Shown piece by piece: positions 9,500 through 20,185 of a DNA stretch of 64,000 bases. Below the pieces are notes generated by a model, which saw nothing but the letters and a program-made list of their open reading frames with translations, had not been told where the DNA came from and did not search any database. The stretch covers positions 2,108,001 through 2,172,000 of the forward strand of contig NZ_JAMZEC010000001.1 of assembly GCF_024172185.1 (NCBI RefSeq), given 5' to 3'. Source of the DNA: Nonomuraea roseoviolacea subsp. carminata. GTDB lineage: Bacteria; Actinomycetota; Actinomycetes; Streptosporangiales; Streptosporangiaceae. The position numbers and the translations under genes are program-made. Every line of letters starts with the position of its first letter. Within the stretch, counting starts at the first letter, position 1.

Positions 9500-10240
9500 G
9501 TGGCCCGCATCGATCCGGACAGCCCGGTGCCCAAGTACTTCCAGCTGCGCGAGATCCTGCTGGACCTCATCGACAGCGAGGAACTGCGCATCGGCGCCGC
9601 CATCCCCTCCGAGCGGGAGCTGTGCCAGCGCTTCGGCCTGTCCCGGATGACCGTGCGGCAGGCGGTCGACCACCTGGTGTCCGAGGGGCGGCTGCACCGG
9701 GTGCCCGGCAAGGGCACGTTCGTCGCCCGGCCCAAGATCGAGCTGGCCCTCCAGCTCACCTCGTTCACCGACGACATGCGCGCCCGCGGCATGGAGCCCG
9801 GCTCGCGCGACCTCGACCGGCGCATCGTGCGCGCCAGCGCCCACCTGGCCAAGGAGCTGGGCATCCAGCCGGGCGAGGAGGTCCACTTCATCGAGCGGCT
9901 GCGCACCGCCGACGGCGAGCCGCTGTCCATCGAGCGCGCGCACATCCCCGTGCGCCTCGCCCCCGGCCTCGGCGACCTCGACCTGGCCGACAAGTCGCTG
10001 TACGAGCTGCTGGAGACCCGCTACGGCCTCGTCATGGACGCGGGCGAGCTGACCATCGACGGAGGCATCGCCGACCCGAGCGACGCCGACCTGCTCAAGC
10101 TGCCGCGCGGCGGCGCCGTGCTGCTGCTCCAGCGCAGGTCCTTCTCCGGCGGCGTCTGCGCCGAGCTGGGGGTCTCGACCTACCGCGCCGACCGCTACCA
10201 GTTGCGCACCAGCCTGGAAATGCCCGCCAGACGGGGGTGA
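9500..10240 (+). CDS. dasR: GntR/HutC-family regulator, DasR-like
   Basis: 246 residues: a winged-helix GntR domain (about 10-75, IPSERELCQRFGLSRMTVRQAV) and a UTRA effector domain (about 95-240). DasR of streptomycetes represses GlcNAc-uptake genes and is released by glucosamine-6-phosphate. The N-terminus VPKYFQLREILLDLI, the PTS/NagB context and the dre-like palindrome 47 bp upstream support orthology. GTG start with GGGGAGGA before it. The palindrome implies autoregulation. A NagR-type regulator of the same subfamily would act equivalently. Confidence 0.88.
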   Translation: MARIDPDSPVPKYFQLREILLDLIDSEELRIGAAIPSERELCQRFGLSRMTVRQAVDHLVSEGRLHRVPGKGTFVARPKIELALQLTSFTDDMRARGMEPGSRDLDRRIVRASAHLAKELGIQPGEEVHFIERLRTADGEPLSIERAHIPVRLAPGLGDLDLADKSLYELLETRYGLVMDAGELTIDGGIADPSDADLLKLPRGGAVLLLQRRSFSGGVCAELGVSTYRADRYQLRTSLEMPARRG

Positions 10241-10273
10241 GGGCCCGGCTCCCACCCTCAGGAGGAACGTCCG

Positions 10274-11692
10274 GTGAACGAGACCACCGCCCGGCCTTCG
10301 CCGTTCGCCCGCGCCCTGACCGCCCTCCGGCCCCGGCTCGCGCGGGTGATGACCGTACTCCAGCGGCTGGGCCGCTCCCTCATGCTGCCCATCGCCGCCC
10401 TGCCGGCCGCCGCGCTGCTCGTCCGCTTCGGGCAGCCCGACATGCTCGGCTCCAACGGCCCGGCCCCCGGCGGCCTGGCGGACGTGGCCGGGTTCGCGTG
10501 GATGGCGCGGGTCGCGCCGGTGCTGGCCGCCGCGGGCGCGGCCCTGTTCGACAACCTGCCGCTGGTGTTCGCCGTGGGCGTGGCCATCGGGTTCGCGCGC
10601 AAGGCCGACGGGACGACCGCGCTGGCCGCCGTGGTCGGCTATCTGGTGTTCGACCGGGTGTCCAAGGTGATGTTCCTCGGCTCGTCCATCCGCGGCACCG
10701 TGCTGCTGCGCAAGGTCGAGGACGGCGGGATCAACGAGGTCGTCGACTACGGGCTGCAGAACCCGACCAAGGTGCTCGGCGGCATCATGATGGGGCTCGT
10801 CGCCGCCCTGCTGTGGCAGCGCTTCCACCGGATCAAGCTGCCGTCGTGGCTGGCGTTCTTCGGCGGGCGGCGCTTCGTGCCCATCGTCACCGCCATCGTG
10901 GCGCTGCTGCTCGGCGTCGTCATCGGGTGGATCTGGCCGGTGCTCGGGGGCTGGATCGGCGACGCCGGCCAGGCCCTCAGCACGCTCGGACCGCTCGGCA
11001 CCGGCATCTACGGGTTGATCAACCGGTTGCTCATCCCGCTGGGGCTGCACCACTTCGTCAACTCGATCGTGTGGCACGTGGTGCCGCAGTGCGAGGTGGG
11101 CGGGCGGGTCCTCGGCGGCGACTGGAACTGCTACTTCGGCGGGGCCGAGCACTCCGGGCAGTTCATGGCCGGGTTCTTCCCCGTCATGATGTTCGCGCTG
11201 CCGGCCGCCGCGCTGGCCATGTGGCGGGCCGCGCCGCCGCACCGGCGCCGGGCCGTGGGCGGCATCATGCTCTCGGCCGCGCTCACCTCCGTGGTCACGG
11301 GCATCACGGAGCCGATCGAGTTCGCGTTCATCTTCGTCGCGCCGCTGCTGTTCGTCGTCCACGCCGTGCTGACCGGGATCGCGATGGCGGTGACGATGCT
11401 GGTCGGCGGCCAGCTCGGGTTCGGCTTCTCCGCGGGACTGCTCGACATGCTGCTGAACGCGAGCAAGTCCAACACCCGCAACCTGCCGGGGATCCTGGCG
11501 ATCGGGGTCGTGTACGGGATCGTGTACTACGTGGTGTTCAGCTTCCTCATCCGGCGGCTGAACATCCTGACGCCGGGACGCGAGCCGGAGCCGGACGTGG
11601 ACTCCGGCGAGCCGCGCACGCCCCGCGACGGCGCCGCCCGCCCGCGCCCTTCGCAGCCGGACCCGTCGGGAACGGCCGGTGAGCCGGAGTGA
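10274..11692 (+). CDS. nagE: PTS GlcNAc-type IIC permease
   Basis: 472 residues, about ten hydrophobic membrane segments, and the glucose-superfamily IIC signature GITEPIEF in the second half. The NWNCYFGGAEHSG loop is typical of NagE-like permeases. There is no fused IIB or IIA; those are encoded separately on the opposite strand. The C-terminal 40 residues are a Pro/Glu-rich cytoplasmic tail. GTG start with AGGAGGAA about 8 nt upstream; it follows dasR by 33 bp and is probably co-transcribed with it. Confidence 0.9.
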   Translation: MNETTARPSPFARALTALRPRLARVMTVLQRLGRSLMLPIAALPAAALLVRFGQPDMLGSNGPAPGGLADVAGFAWMARVAPVLAAAGAALFDNLPLVFAVGVAIGFARKADGTTALAAVVGYLVFDRVSKVMFLGSSIRGTVLLRKVEDGGINEVVDYGLQNPTKVLGGIMMGLVAALLWQRFHRIKLPSWLAFFGGRRFVPIVTAIVALLLGVVIGWIWPVLGGWIGDAGQALSTLGPLGTGIYGLINRLLIPLGLHHFVNSIVWHVVPQCEVGGRVLGGDWNCYFGGAEHSGQFMAGFFPVMMFALPAAALAMWRAAPPHRRRAVGGIMLSAALTSVVTGITEPIEFAFIFVAPLLFVVHAVLTGIAMAVTMLVGGQLGFGFSAGLLDMLLNASKSNTRNLPGILAIGVVYGIVYYVVFSFLIRRLNILTPGREPEPDVDSGEPRTPRDGAARPRPSQPDPSGTAGEPE

Positions 11693-11938
11693 GGGTTTCC
11701 CGCCTGGCCGTTTCACCCTTCCGCGCCGGGCCTTAAGCCTTACGGACGGCCCGGTGTCATGACGGGCACGACCGGAAGGCCGCGGGTGACGGCCGGGCAC
11801 CGCTCCAGCTCCGGGTGATCTTCTCCGCCAACTCCCCCGAACCGCCGCTGCGCCGGGGAAAGCTGGCGGGCGACGTATTCGGGGGCCGGGCCGAAAACTC
11901 CTTGTAGCGATCGTCTCCCCCGCGATTCTGGAGGGCCC

Positions 11939-12562
11939 ATGCCATCCCTTCCCCGTCCGCCTTTCGCCCGTGCCCGGGCCGCCCGTGCCGCCCGAGCCGA
12001 CCGCACCGGCACTGCGACCGGCAGCACCGCCGCGACCGGGAACACTGTCGCGACCGGAAGCACCGTCGCGACCGGAAGCACCGTCACGACCGGCAGCACC
12101 GTCACGACCGGCAGCACCGTCACGACCGGAAGCACCGCCGCCGCCGTCGCCGCCGGGAGCGCCGCTGTCGCCGCCCGTCCCGAGGCCGAGCCGCCCGCGG
12201 TGGTGGGCTCCCTCGCCCTGGACACGCGGCACCTGGTGTGGGGCCCTCCGGGCGCGGCGCCGGACGAGCGGGGCCTGCGCCTGCTCGGGCAGGCCCTGGC
12301 CGAAGTGCTCACCGGCCGCCGGCCGCCCGAGACGGTGGCCGACCGGCTCACCGACCGGGCGTACCGGGAACTGGTGCGGGCCGGCCGCATGCTGGACACG
12401 CACCGCCCGCCGTTCGCGGCCGTCCCCCGCGTGACCGAGCCCGCGGACGGCGTGATCGAGATGTGCGTGCTGCTGCACTGCGGCGAACGCAGCCACGTGC
12501 TGGCCGTACGCCTGGAGCGACGCGGCGTGCAGTGGCTCGTCACCGACTTCGAGACCGCCTGA
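11939..12562 (+). CDS. Rv3235-family protein with Thr/Gly/Ser/Val repeat N-terminus
   Basis: 207 residues. The C-terminal 110 residues (from LALDTRHLVWG to QWLVTDFETA) match the Rv3235/DUF6459 family, an actinobacterial protein commonly encoded beside secA and of unknown function. The N-terminal 90 residues are low complexity, with seven copies of a six-residue repeat (ATGSTV/TTGSTV). There is no signal peptide. The frame was chosen because only this one contains the conserved domain; the repeats leave other frames open as well. It ends convergently with secA across a strong terminator. The start is uncertain within the repetitive region. Confidence 0.7.
   Translation: MPSLPRPPFARARAARAARADRTGTATGSTAATGNTVATGSTVATGSTVTTGSTVTTGSTVTTGSTAAAVAAGSAAVAARPEAEPPAVVGSLALDTRHLVWGPPGAAPDERGLRLLGQALAEVLTGRRPPETVADRLTDRAYRELVRAGRMLDTHRPPFAAVPRVTEPADGVIEMCVLLHCGERSHVLAVRLERRGVQWLVTDFETA
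12014..12139 (+). repeat. 18-bp tandem repeat, seven copies, inside the Rv3235-like gene
   Basis: Seven consecutive 18-bp units of the form GCGACCGGAAGCACCGTC run without gaps, differing at a few positions. Because 18 is a multiple of three, copy-number change would keep the reading frame and only lengthen a flexible N-terminal segment. Confidence 0.95.
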
Positions 12563-12593
12563 CGACCTCCTGAGGGCCTCCCGAGACGGGAAC

Positions 12594-12631
12594 GGCCCCG
12601 TTGCTCTCACCTGGGCGAGAGCAACGGGGCC
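12594..12631. terminator. Bidirectional terminator between the Rv3235-like gene and secA
   Basis: Perfect 15-bp inverted repeat (GGCCCCGTTGCTCTC, 12594-12608, and its complement, 12617-12631) with an 8-nt loop, between two convergent genes. No long T-run, as is common in actinomycetes. Confidence 0.85.
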
Positions 12632-12656
12632 GGGAAACCTCGGCCGCGAGAGCGGG

Positions 12657-15452
<2,796 letters not shown>

Positions 15453-15621
15453 TTTATGTAAAGCTCCTCGCAGGTCTACCCCGGCGGCGCCGCCAGGAGG
15501 AGAGGCCGAGACAAACTTCCCCGTTGCCATGGTAGGCGGTTCCGCCAGCAGACACAGCCACCGCGACATCGAGGGCGCAGGTGATGTCTGGGAGAATGGG
15601 CCGAGGCAGAGGGTATGCCGG

Positions 15622-15649
15622 TTGACAGCCGGCTCGCACCAAATAGCGG
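15622..15649 (+). promoter_or_regulatory. Possible promoter of the HGxxPAAW-type gene
   Basis: A consensus TTGACA (15622-15627) is followed after 16 bp by TAGCGG (15644-15649), about 30 bp upstream of the ATG at 15678. The -35 is good and the -10 weak. Confidence 0.4.
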
Positions 15650-15677
15650 GATATCCGGCAAAGGGAAGGATTTTGTC

Positions 15678-15938
15678 ATGGTAGAGGGCCAGAAGAGCGA
15701 GCAGACTGAGCATCTCGGCAGTCACGGCGGGCGCGCGTCTTCGTGGCTCGCGGTCACCGTCATGCTGATCGGGTTCATCGTCGGCGGTGTCGGGCTGACC
15801 ATGTCGAGCTGGACGCTCGTCTGGGTCGGCGCCGGGGTGATCGTCGTGGGCGGCATCCTGGCGCTCGTCTTCGACATCTTCTCCGACGTCGTGATCGACG
15901 CGCCCCGCGTCGGCATGTCCGTCGAAGACCACCGCTGA
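15678..15938 (+). CDS. Small membrane protein, HGxxPAAW-like
   Basis: 86 residues: a short cytoplasmic N-terminus containing [12 protein letters not shown], a variant of the HGxxPAAW motif, then two membrane helices (about 24-44 and 46-66) joined by SSW and ending in a short charged tail. This actinobacterial family has no known function. The ATG at 15678 has GGGAAGGA about 7 nt upstream; the longer open frame from 15615 lacks such a site. It is transcribed divergently from secA. Confidence 0.75.
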   Translation: MVEGQKSEQTEHLGSHGGRASSWLAVTVMLIGFIVGGVGLTMSSWTLVWVGAGVIVVGGILALVFDIFSDVVIDAPRVGMSVEDHR

Positions 15939-16611
15939 GCCCGAGCCACGACGGTCTTCCGAGCGCGGGAGCGGCGTCACACCACGCGACGCCGCTCCTT
16001 CGCATGTCGTCGTTCTGTCGCTGACACCCCCGGGCGCGCCACGCGGGTGATGGTTCCCCGAGCGCGCCACGCCGGTCGTCTTCTCCGGCTTCTCGGGCGC
16101 GCCGCCGGGCCTGCTGACCTACGTTCTCCCCCGGGTACGCGCCTGAGGTGGATCCCTGACGGGAAGGCCGCGAGCTTGGTGCCGTTCTCCTTCAGGCGCT
16201 CCCTCCTGTCGTTCTGCGCTGGGGCGCGAACAGGGGCAGTCACCGTCCCCATCGAGCCTCGGGCGCGCCGCCGACCCGGCGTCCTTTCCCAGGCCGCCCG
16301 GCCCGATGTCTGCTCTCGGGCGTGCGGCGGGCCCCACATCACGCTGCCGGGCGCGCCGCGAAGCCGGCCGCGGTTTCTCGGGCGCCGCCGTTTCGCGGGC
16401 CTTCGGGTGCAGACGGCCTTGGGCGTGGAGAGCCTCGTTCTCGGAGGCGGTGCGTGCGGCAAAGCGGCCAGGTTTGTGGTGGACGCTCCGACCCGGCCAC
16501 CTCCGGAGGGGTTCCTCCAGATTTTCCCCAGCCGCCCCGCGCTCGCGTTTCTGTCGGTGGGCGGCGCTAGCATGCGCCGCATGCTCGCCTGCCGTACGGA
16601 ATCGCTGACTT
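15939..16611. other. Noncoding stretch of 0.67 kb before the TnpB element
   Basis: I find no convincing gene here. Open frames on both strands are GC artefacts with no family resemblance. It holds a family of short GC-rich repeats (listed separately) and a hairpin GCGGCGC-6 nt-GCGCCGC at 16561-16580, close to the element end. Confidence 0.6.
16031..16388. repeat. Dispersed TCTCGGGCGCGCC-type repeats
   Basis: At least seven variants of (T/C)CTCGGGCGCGCCGCC occur at irregular spacing: near 16031, 16057, 16091, 16257, 16314, 16350 and 16373. The core CGGGCGCGCC contains the palindrome GGCGCGCC. Copies diverge at one to three positions. Function unknown. Confidence 0.7.
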
Positions 16612-16760
16612 GACTTCCTCCCCATGCCTAAGGGCGGGGGATGCCAACCTTCACAGGTTGGGGTTCCTGCTTCCCAGGCGACTGCACCCCGAAGGCCCCG
16701 GAATGTCTGACGTCACCTCCACAGGCGGACACGGCAAGACCTGCCGCCAGGATGTTCTTC
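16592..16760 (-). ncRNA. Predicted omega RNA (reRNA) of the TnpB element
   Basis: By analogy with studied TnpB systems, the guide RNA should read through the 3' end of tnpB, the right-end hairpin (16644-16661) and the terminus, then continue into flanking DNA, whose first 16-20 nt act as guide. Here that guide would begin GTCAGCGATTCCGTAC on the minus strand, just left of about 16612. The 5' boundary is a guess. Confidence 0.45.
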
Positions 16761-17927
16761 GCGGCGTTGATGTCCCGGTCGTGCCGGGTGCCGCAGGACG
16801 GGCACTGCCACGTCCGGGTGCTGAGCGCGAGTTGCGTGAGCAGGTGCCCGCAGGTCGAGCAGGTCTTGGAGCTGGGCAGCCAGCGGTCGACCACGATCAG
16901 ACGGCGACCGTGTCGGGCCGTCTTGTAGCCGAGCATGCGGCGGAAGGCGCCCCATCCGCAGTCGGAGATGGCCTTGGCCAGCGTGCGGTTGCGGACCATG
17001 TTGGCCACGGCCAGGTCCTCGATCACGATCACGTCGTGGTCGCGCACCAGCCGCGTGCTGGTCTTGTGCAGGAAGTCTGTCCGGGACGCGCGTACCTTCC
17101 GGTGGGCGCGGGCGACCTTGGCCTTCGCCTTCCGGTGATTGTTCGACCCGCGGGTCTTGCGTGCTTGGCGGCGCTGGTAGCGGGCCAGGTTGCGCTCCCG
17201 TTTAGCCAGATGACGCGGGTTGGGGATCTTGTCGCCGTCGGAGGTGACGGCGAAGTCCGTCACCCCGAGATCGACGCCGACCGCTGCTCCCGACGTCGCG
17301 AGCGGGTCGGGGGCGGTGATATCGACGGCGAAGGAGACGTACCACCGCCCGCACGGGTCCCGGGAGACGGTCACCGTGGTCGGGTCGATCGCTGTCGGGT
17401 CCACGTCGGGCCAGGGCCAGACGAAGGCCAGAGGCGCGTCCATCTTCGCGAGGTACAGCCGCCCCTCGCGGTAGCGGAACCCCGAGCGGGTGTATTCAGC
17501 CGACTGCCGTCCGGTTCGGGACTTGTAGCGCGGGTGCCTGGCGCGTCCGGCGAAGAAGTTCGCGAACGCCGTCTGCTGGTGCCGGATCGCCTGCTGCAAC
17601 GGCACCGACGACACCTCGTTCAGCCATGCCAGCTCGTCGGTGGCCTTCATCGCGGTGAGATAGGCATTGGCCTGGACGAAGCCGATCTTCGCCTGCTGGG
17701 TGCGGTATCGGTCACGCCGCCAAGCCAGGGTGCGGTTCCAGACGACGCGTACGCAACCGAACGTGCGACTCAGCACGCCGGCCTGCTCGGGCGTCGGGTA
17801 CGCCCGGCACTTGTACGCCGTCCTCACAGATCCATTTTGACGAATCGCCCACTCAAGAACACCCGCTTGGTGTGAAGCACGTGCAGGTGGTGTCCAGCTT
17901 TTCGTCCCCAGGGCTGAGGCCCAGGGG
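16610..17927 (-). mobile_element. Stand-alone TnpB element, IS200/IS605 (IS1341-like) group
   Basis: A tnpB gene flanked by subterminal hairpins typical of this superfamily, with no tnpA. Right end (left side on this strand): 3' of tnpB is a GGGGAGGAAGTCAA-type terminus on the minus strand, ending about 16610-16614, with a hairpin CCAACCT/AGGTTGG at 16644-16661. Left end: an imperfect palindrome CCCCAGGGC-TGAG-GCCCAGGGG at 17906-17927. Exact ends and target motif cannot be fixed without relatives. The left end lies just upstream of the next gene's ribosome-binding site. Confidence 0.75.
16628..17827 (-). CDS. tnpB: TnpB RNA-guided nuclease
   Basis: 399 residues, full length. An N-terminal helix-turn-helix-like region (YPTPEQAGVLSRTFGCVRVVWN) is followed by a RuvC nuclease with all three acidic residues: Asp186 in VGVDLGVTDFAV, Glu270 in VIVIEDLAV and Asp352 in HDRDINAA. 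The zinc ribbon has Cys323, Cys326, Cys342 and Cys345. TnpB proteins cut DNA guided by an omega RNA made from the element's right end. The last codons overlap the right-end hairpin, as expected where the omega RNA overlaps tnpB. It looks catalytically intact and has no neighbouring TnpA. Confidence 0.93.
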   Translation of the reverse strand: MRTAYKCRAYPTPEQAGVLSRTFGCVRVVWNRTLAWRRDRYRTQQAKIGFVQANAYLTAMKATDELAWLNEVSSVPLQQAIRHQQTAFANFFAGRARHPRYKSRTGRQSAEYTRSGFRYREGRLYLAKMDAPLAFVWPWPDVDPTAIDPTTVTVSRDPCGRWYVSFAVDITAPDPLATSGAAVGVDLGVTDFAVTSDGDKIPNPRHLAKRERNLARYQRRQARKTRGSNNHRKAKAKVARAHRKVRASRTDFLHKTSTRLVRDHDVIVIEDLAVANMVRNRTLAKAISDCGWGAFRRMLGYKTARHGRRLIVVDRWLPSSKTCSTCGHLLTQLALSTRTWQCPSCGTRHDRDINAAKNILAAGLAVSACGGDVRHSGAFGVQSPGKQEPQPVKVGIPRP

Positions 17928-17948
17928 CTCCAGCCTTAAGGAGTTTTG

Positions 17949-19334
17949 ATGACCGACCTGACCGCCGACGAGGCGCGCCGGATCATCCTGCGCGCGCAGG
18001 GCCTGCTCGGCGCCGAGGGGCGCCAGGGCGGCCCGCGCGGCATGCTGCGCAGACTCGGCGCCGTGCAGCTCGACACGATCTCGGTCCTCGCCCGGTCCCA
18101 TGAGCTGGTCGCCTACGCGCGCCTGGGAGCCGTCGGCAGGGCAGCGGTCGAGCGCGCCTACTGGCACGAACCGGCGCAGAGCTTCGAATACTGGTGCCAC
18201 GCCGCCTGCATCCTGCCGATCGAGCACTGGCCGCTCTACGCCTTCCGCCGCCGCGCGTACCGGGAGCGGGGCTTCCGCTGGCACGACGTCCCCAACGGCC
18301 AGGTCGAGAAGCTGCTGCAGCAGGTGCGCGAGTCCGGCCCCGTCACCACCGCCGAGGTGGGCGGCGCGCGGGCGGCCAGGCGTTCCGACGGCGACGGGCA
18401 GGCCGGCGAGTGGTGGGACTGGTCCGAGTCCAAGATCGCGCTGGAGTGGCTGCTCGACATCGGCGAGCTGGTCTGCACCCGGCGCGTCGGCTGGCGGCGG
18501 GTCTACGACCTCGCCGAGCGCGTGGTGCCCGCCGACCTCCTGGCCGAGGACCTCACCGACGAGGAGTGCGTCGTACGGCTCGCGCGGATCGCGGGCCGCG
18601 CGCTGGGCGTCGCGACCCGGGGCGATCTGATCGACTTCCTGCGGCTCAAGGGCAAGCACGCCGCGATGCTGGACGAGTGCCTGCTCAGCGGCGCGGCCGG
18701 GCTGGTGCCCGTGACCGTGTCGGGCTGGCCGGCCCGCGACGCGTCCCGGGGCGGCGGGAGCGCCAACGGCCGAGGCGCGGGCGACGGCGATGCGAGCGGC
18801 AGCGCCGGCAGCGGCAGCGGCAGCGGCAGCGGCAGCGGCAGCGGCAAGGTGACGATCGCGGTCAACGGGCGGGCCGCCGCTTCAGGCCGGGCCGCCGTCA
18901 GGGCGAAGACCGTCAAGGGCGCCGCCGCGTGGGCCGACCCCGAGGCGCTGGCCTCCGAGCCGCGCGGCCGGCACCGCACCACGCTGGTCTCGCCGTTCGA
19001 CTCGCTGATCTGGCACCGCGGCCGCACCGAGCGGGTCTTCGGCTTCGCGTACACGCTGGAGCTGTACGTGCCGCGCCACAAGCGCGTGCACGGCTACTTC
19101 ACGATGCCCGTGCTGGCCGGAGGCAGACTGATCGGGCGGGTCGATCCCGCGCGCGAGGGTTCCACGCTGGTGGCGCGGCAGCTCAGCCTGGAGGCCGGGC
19201 TGAGCGGCGCCCGGTGGGCCGACGCGCTGCGCGACGCCCTCTGGTCGGCCGCCGAGTGGGTGGGCTGCGACGCCGTGCGGGTCGAACGGGCCGACCCGGG
19301 CCTCGCCGCCCACCTGCAGACGGCCGTCAGGTGA
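17949..19334 (+). CDS. YcaQ/AlkX-type winged-helix DNA glycosylase
   Basis: 461 residues of the HTH_42/AlkZ-like superfamily, three tandem winged helices that unhook alkylated bases. The catalytic-loop motif is QLD (Gln40-Asp42, in GAVQLDTISVLARSHEL), the QxD form of E. coli YcaQ/AlkX that acts on interstrand crosslinks, rather than the QxQ of AlkZ. LVSPFDSLIWHRGRTERVFGF, typical of the family, is near residue 340. About 60 residues of Gly/Ser/Ala linker (about 262-320) interrupt the protein. ATG start with AAGGAG upstream; the last 8 nt overlap the end of the convergent response-regulator gene. Confidence 0.83.
   Translation: MTDLTADEARRIILRAQGLLGAEGRQGGPRGMLRRLGAVQLDTISVLARSHELVAYARLGAVGRAAVERAYWHEPAQSFEYWCHAACILPIEHWPLYAFRRRAYRERGFRWHDVPNGQVEKLLQQVRESGPVTTAEVGGARAARRSDGDGQAGEWWDWSESKIALEWLLDIGELVCTRRVGWRRVYDLAERVVPADLLAEDLTDEECVVRLARIAGRALGVATRGDLIDFLRLKGKHAAMLDECLLSGAAGLVPVTVSGWPARDASRGGGSANGRGAGDGDASGSAGSGSGSGSGSGSGKVTIAVNGRAAASGRAAVRAKTVKGAAAWADPEALASEPRGRHRTTLVSPFDSLIWHRGRTERVFGFAYTLELYVPRHKRVHGYFTMPVLAGGRLIGRVDPAREGSTLVARQLSLEAGLSGARWADALRDALWSAAEWVGCDAVRVERADPGLAAHLQTAVR
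18807..18842 (+). repeat. GGCAGC hexanucleotide microsatellite (six perfect copies)
   Basis: Six uninterrupted GGCAGC units, with imperfect copies just upstream, encode a Gly-Ser run in the middle of the YcaQ-type glycosylase. Slippage would change linker length without shifting frame. Confidence 0.95.
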
Positions 19335-20025
19335 TCTCCAGCATGCGCTCGCGCACGGCGTAGACCACGGCCTCCATGCGCGAGTGCAGCTGCAGCTTGT
19401 CCAGGATGTTGCGGACGTGGTTCTTCACTGTGTTCTCGCTGATGAACAGCTGCTTGGCGATCTCCCGGTTGTTCATGCCCTTGGCGACCAGGCGCAGCAC
19501 CTCCATCTCGCGCTCGGTGAGCCGCGGGACCGGCAACTGCGGGGGTCGCTCGGCCTCCTTGCGGCTCATGTTCGCGAACTCGGTGATGAGCTTGGCCGCC
19601 ATCGCCGGGTTGATGAGCGACTGGCCCTCGTGGACGCCGCGCACCGCTGCCGGGACGTCGTTGATCTGGACGTCCTTGAGCAGGTAGCCCGTCGCGCCGG
19701 CCTTGATGGCCTCGAAGAGGTCCTCCTCCTCGTCGCTCACCGTCAGCATGATGATGCGGGTGCTCGGCACCGAGGCCCGGATGCCTCTGGTGGCCTCGAT
19801 GCCGTCCTGCCGGGGCATGCGGACGTCCATCAGCGCCACGTCGGGCATGAGGCGGTCGGCCAGTTCGACCGCCTCCTGCCCGTCGCTCGCCTCTCCGACC
19901 ACGTCGATGTCCGGCTCCGCGGCCAGCGCCAGAGCCAGGCTCCGCCTGATCAGCTCGTGGTCGTCCACGATCAGCACACGGATCGGCTCGCCGCCGGGCG
20001 CGCCGCCCTCGTCGGGCTCGGTCAC
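19327..20025 (-). CDS. NarL/LuxR-family response regulator
   Basis: 232 residues: receiver domain (about 16-130) with phospho-acceptor Asp67 in VALMDVRMP, and a LuxR-type HTH (about 168-220, LTEREMEVLRLVAKGMNNREIAKQLF). No histidine kinase gene is adjacent, so it is an orphan. It sits next to hpf, comF and lpqB as in streptomycetes. GTG start with AGGAGG 4 nt before it; the start overlaps (GTGA) the stop of a 23-codon leader ORF. Target genes unknown. Confidence 0.9.
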   Translation of the reverse strand: MTEPDEGGAPGGEPIRVLIVDDHELIRRSLALALAAEPDIDVVGEASDGQEAVELADRLMPDVALMDVRMPRQDGIEATRGIRASVPSTRIIMLTVSDEEEDLFEAIKAGATGYLLKDVQINDVPAAVRGVHEGQSLINPAMAAKLITEFANMSRKEAERPPQLPVPRLTEREMEVLRLVAKGMNNREIAKQLFISENTVKNHVRNILDKLQLHSRMEAVVYAVRERMLEIT

Positions 20026-20093
20026 GAGGCCTCCTGGGTCAGCATCGCGACCTCGCTTCGCTCGCTCACACGCACCTGACTGAGCTCGCTCAC
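20022..20093 (-). CDS. 23-residue leader ORF coupled to the response regulator
   Basis: GTG start preceded by a strong GAGGAGGAG site, encoding VSELSQVRVSERSEVAMLTQ and three more residues, with the TGA stop overlapping the regulator's GTG (GTGA). The regulator's AGGAGG lies inside this ORF. The arrangement suggests translational coupling. The peptide resembles no family I know and includes a repeated SE-rich stretch (direct repeat GAGCTCGCTCAC / TTCGCTCGCTCAC in the DNA). It could also be a decayed N-terminal extension. Confidence 0.5.
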   Translation of the reverse strand: MSELSQVRVSERSEVAMLTQEAS

Positions 20094-20185
20094 GTCTCCT
20101 CCTCGTCGGGGGGCCAGAGCCGGTGGACCGATGATGACACGAGTGCCGGGTCCTCGGGTGGTCGAGAAGATCCTTTAAGACGCTA

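Noticed and set aside
15939..16627. tRNA or small coding gene in the GC-rich noncoding region
   Set aside because: No cloverleaf or T-loop signature seen, and the open frames lack Shine-Dalgarno sites and conserved sequence.
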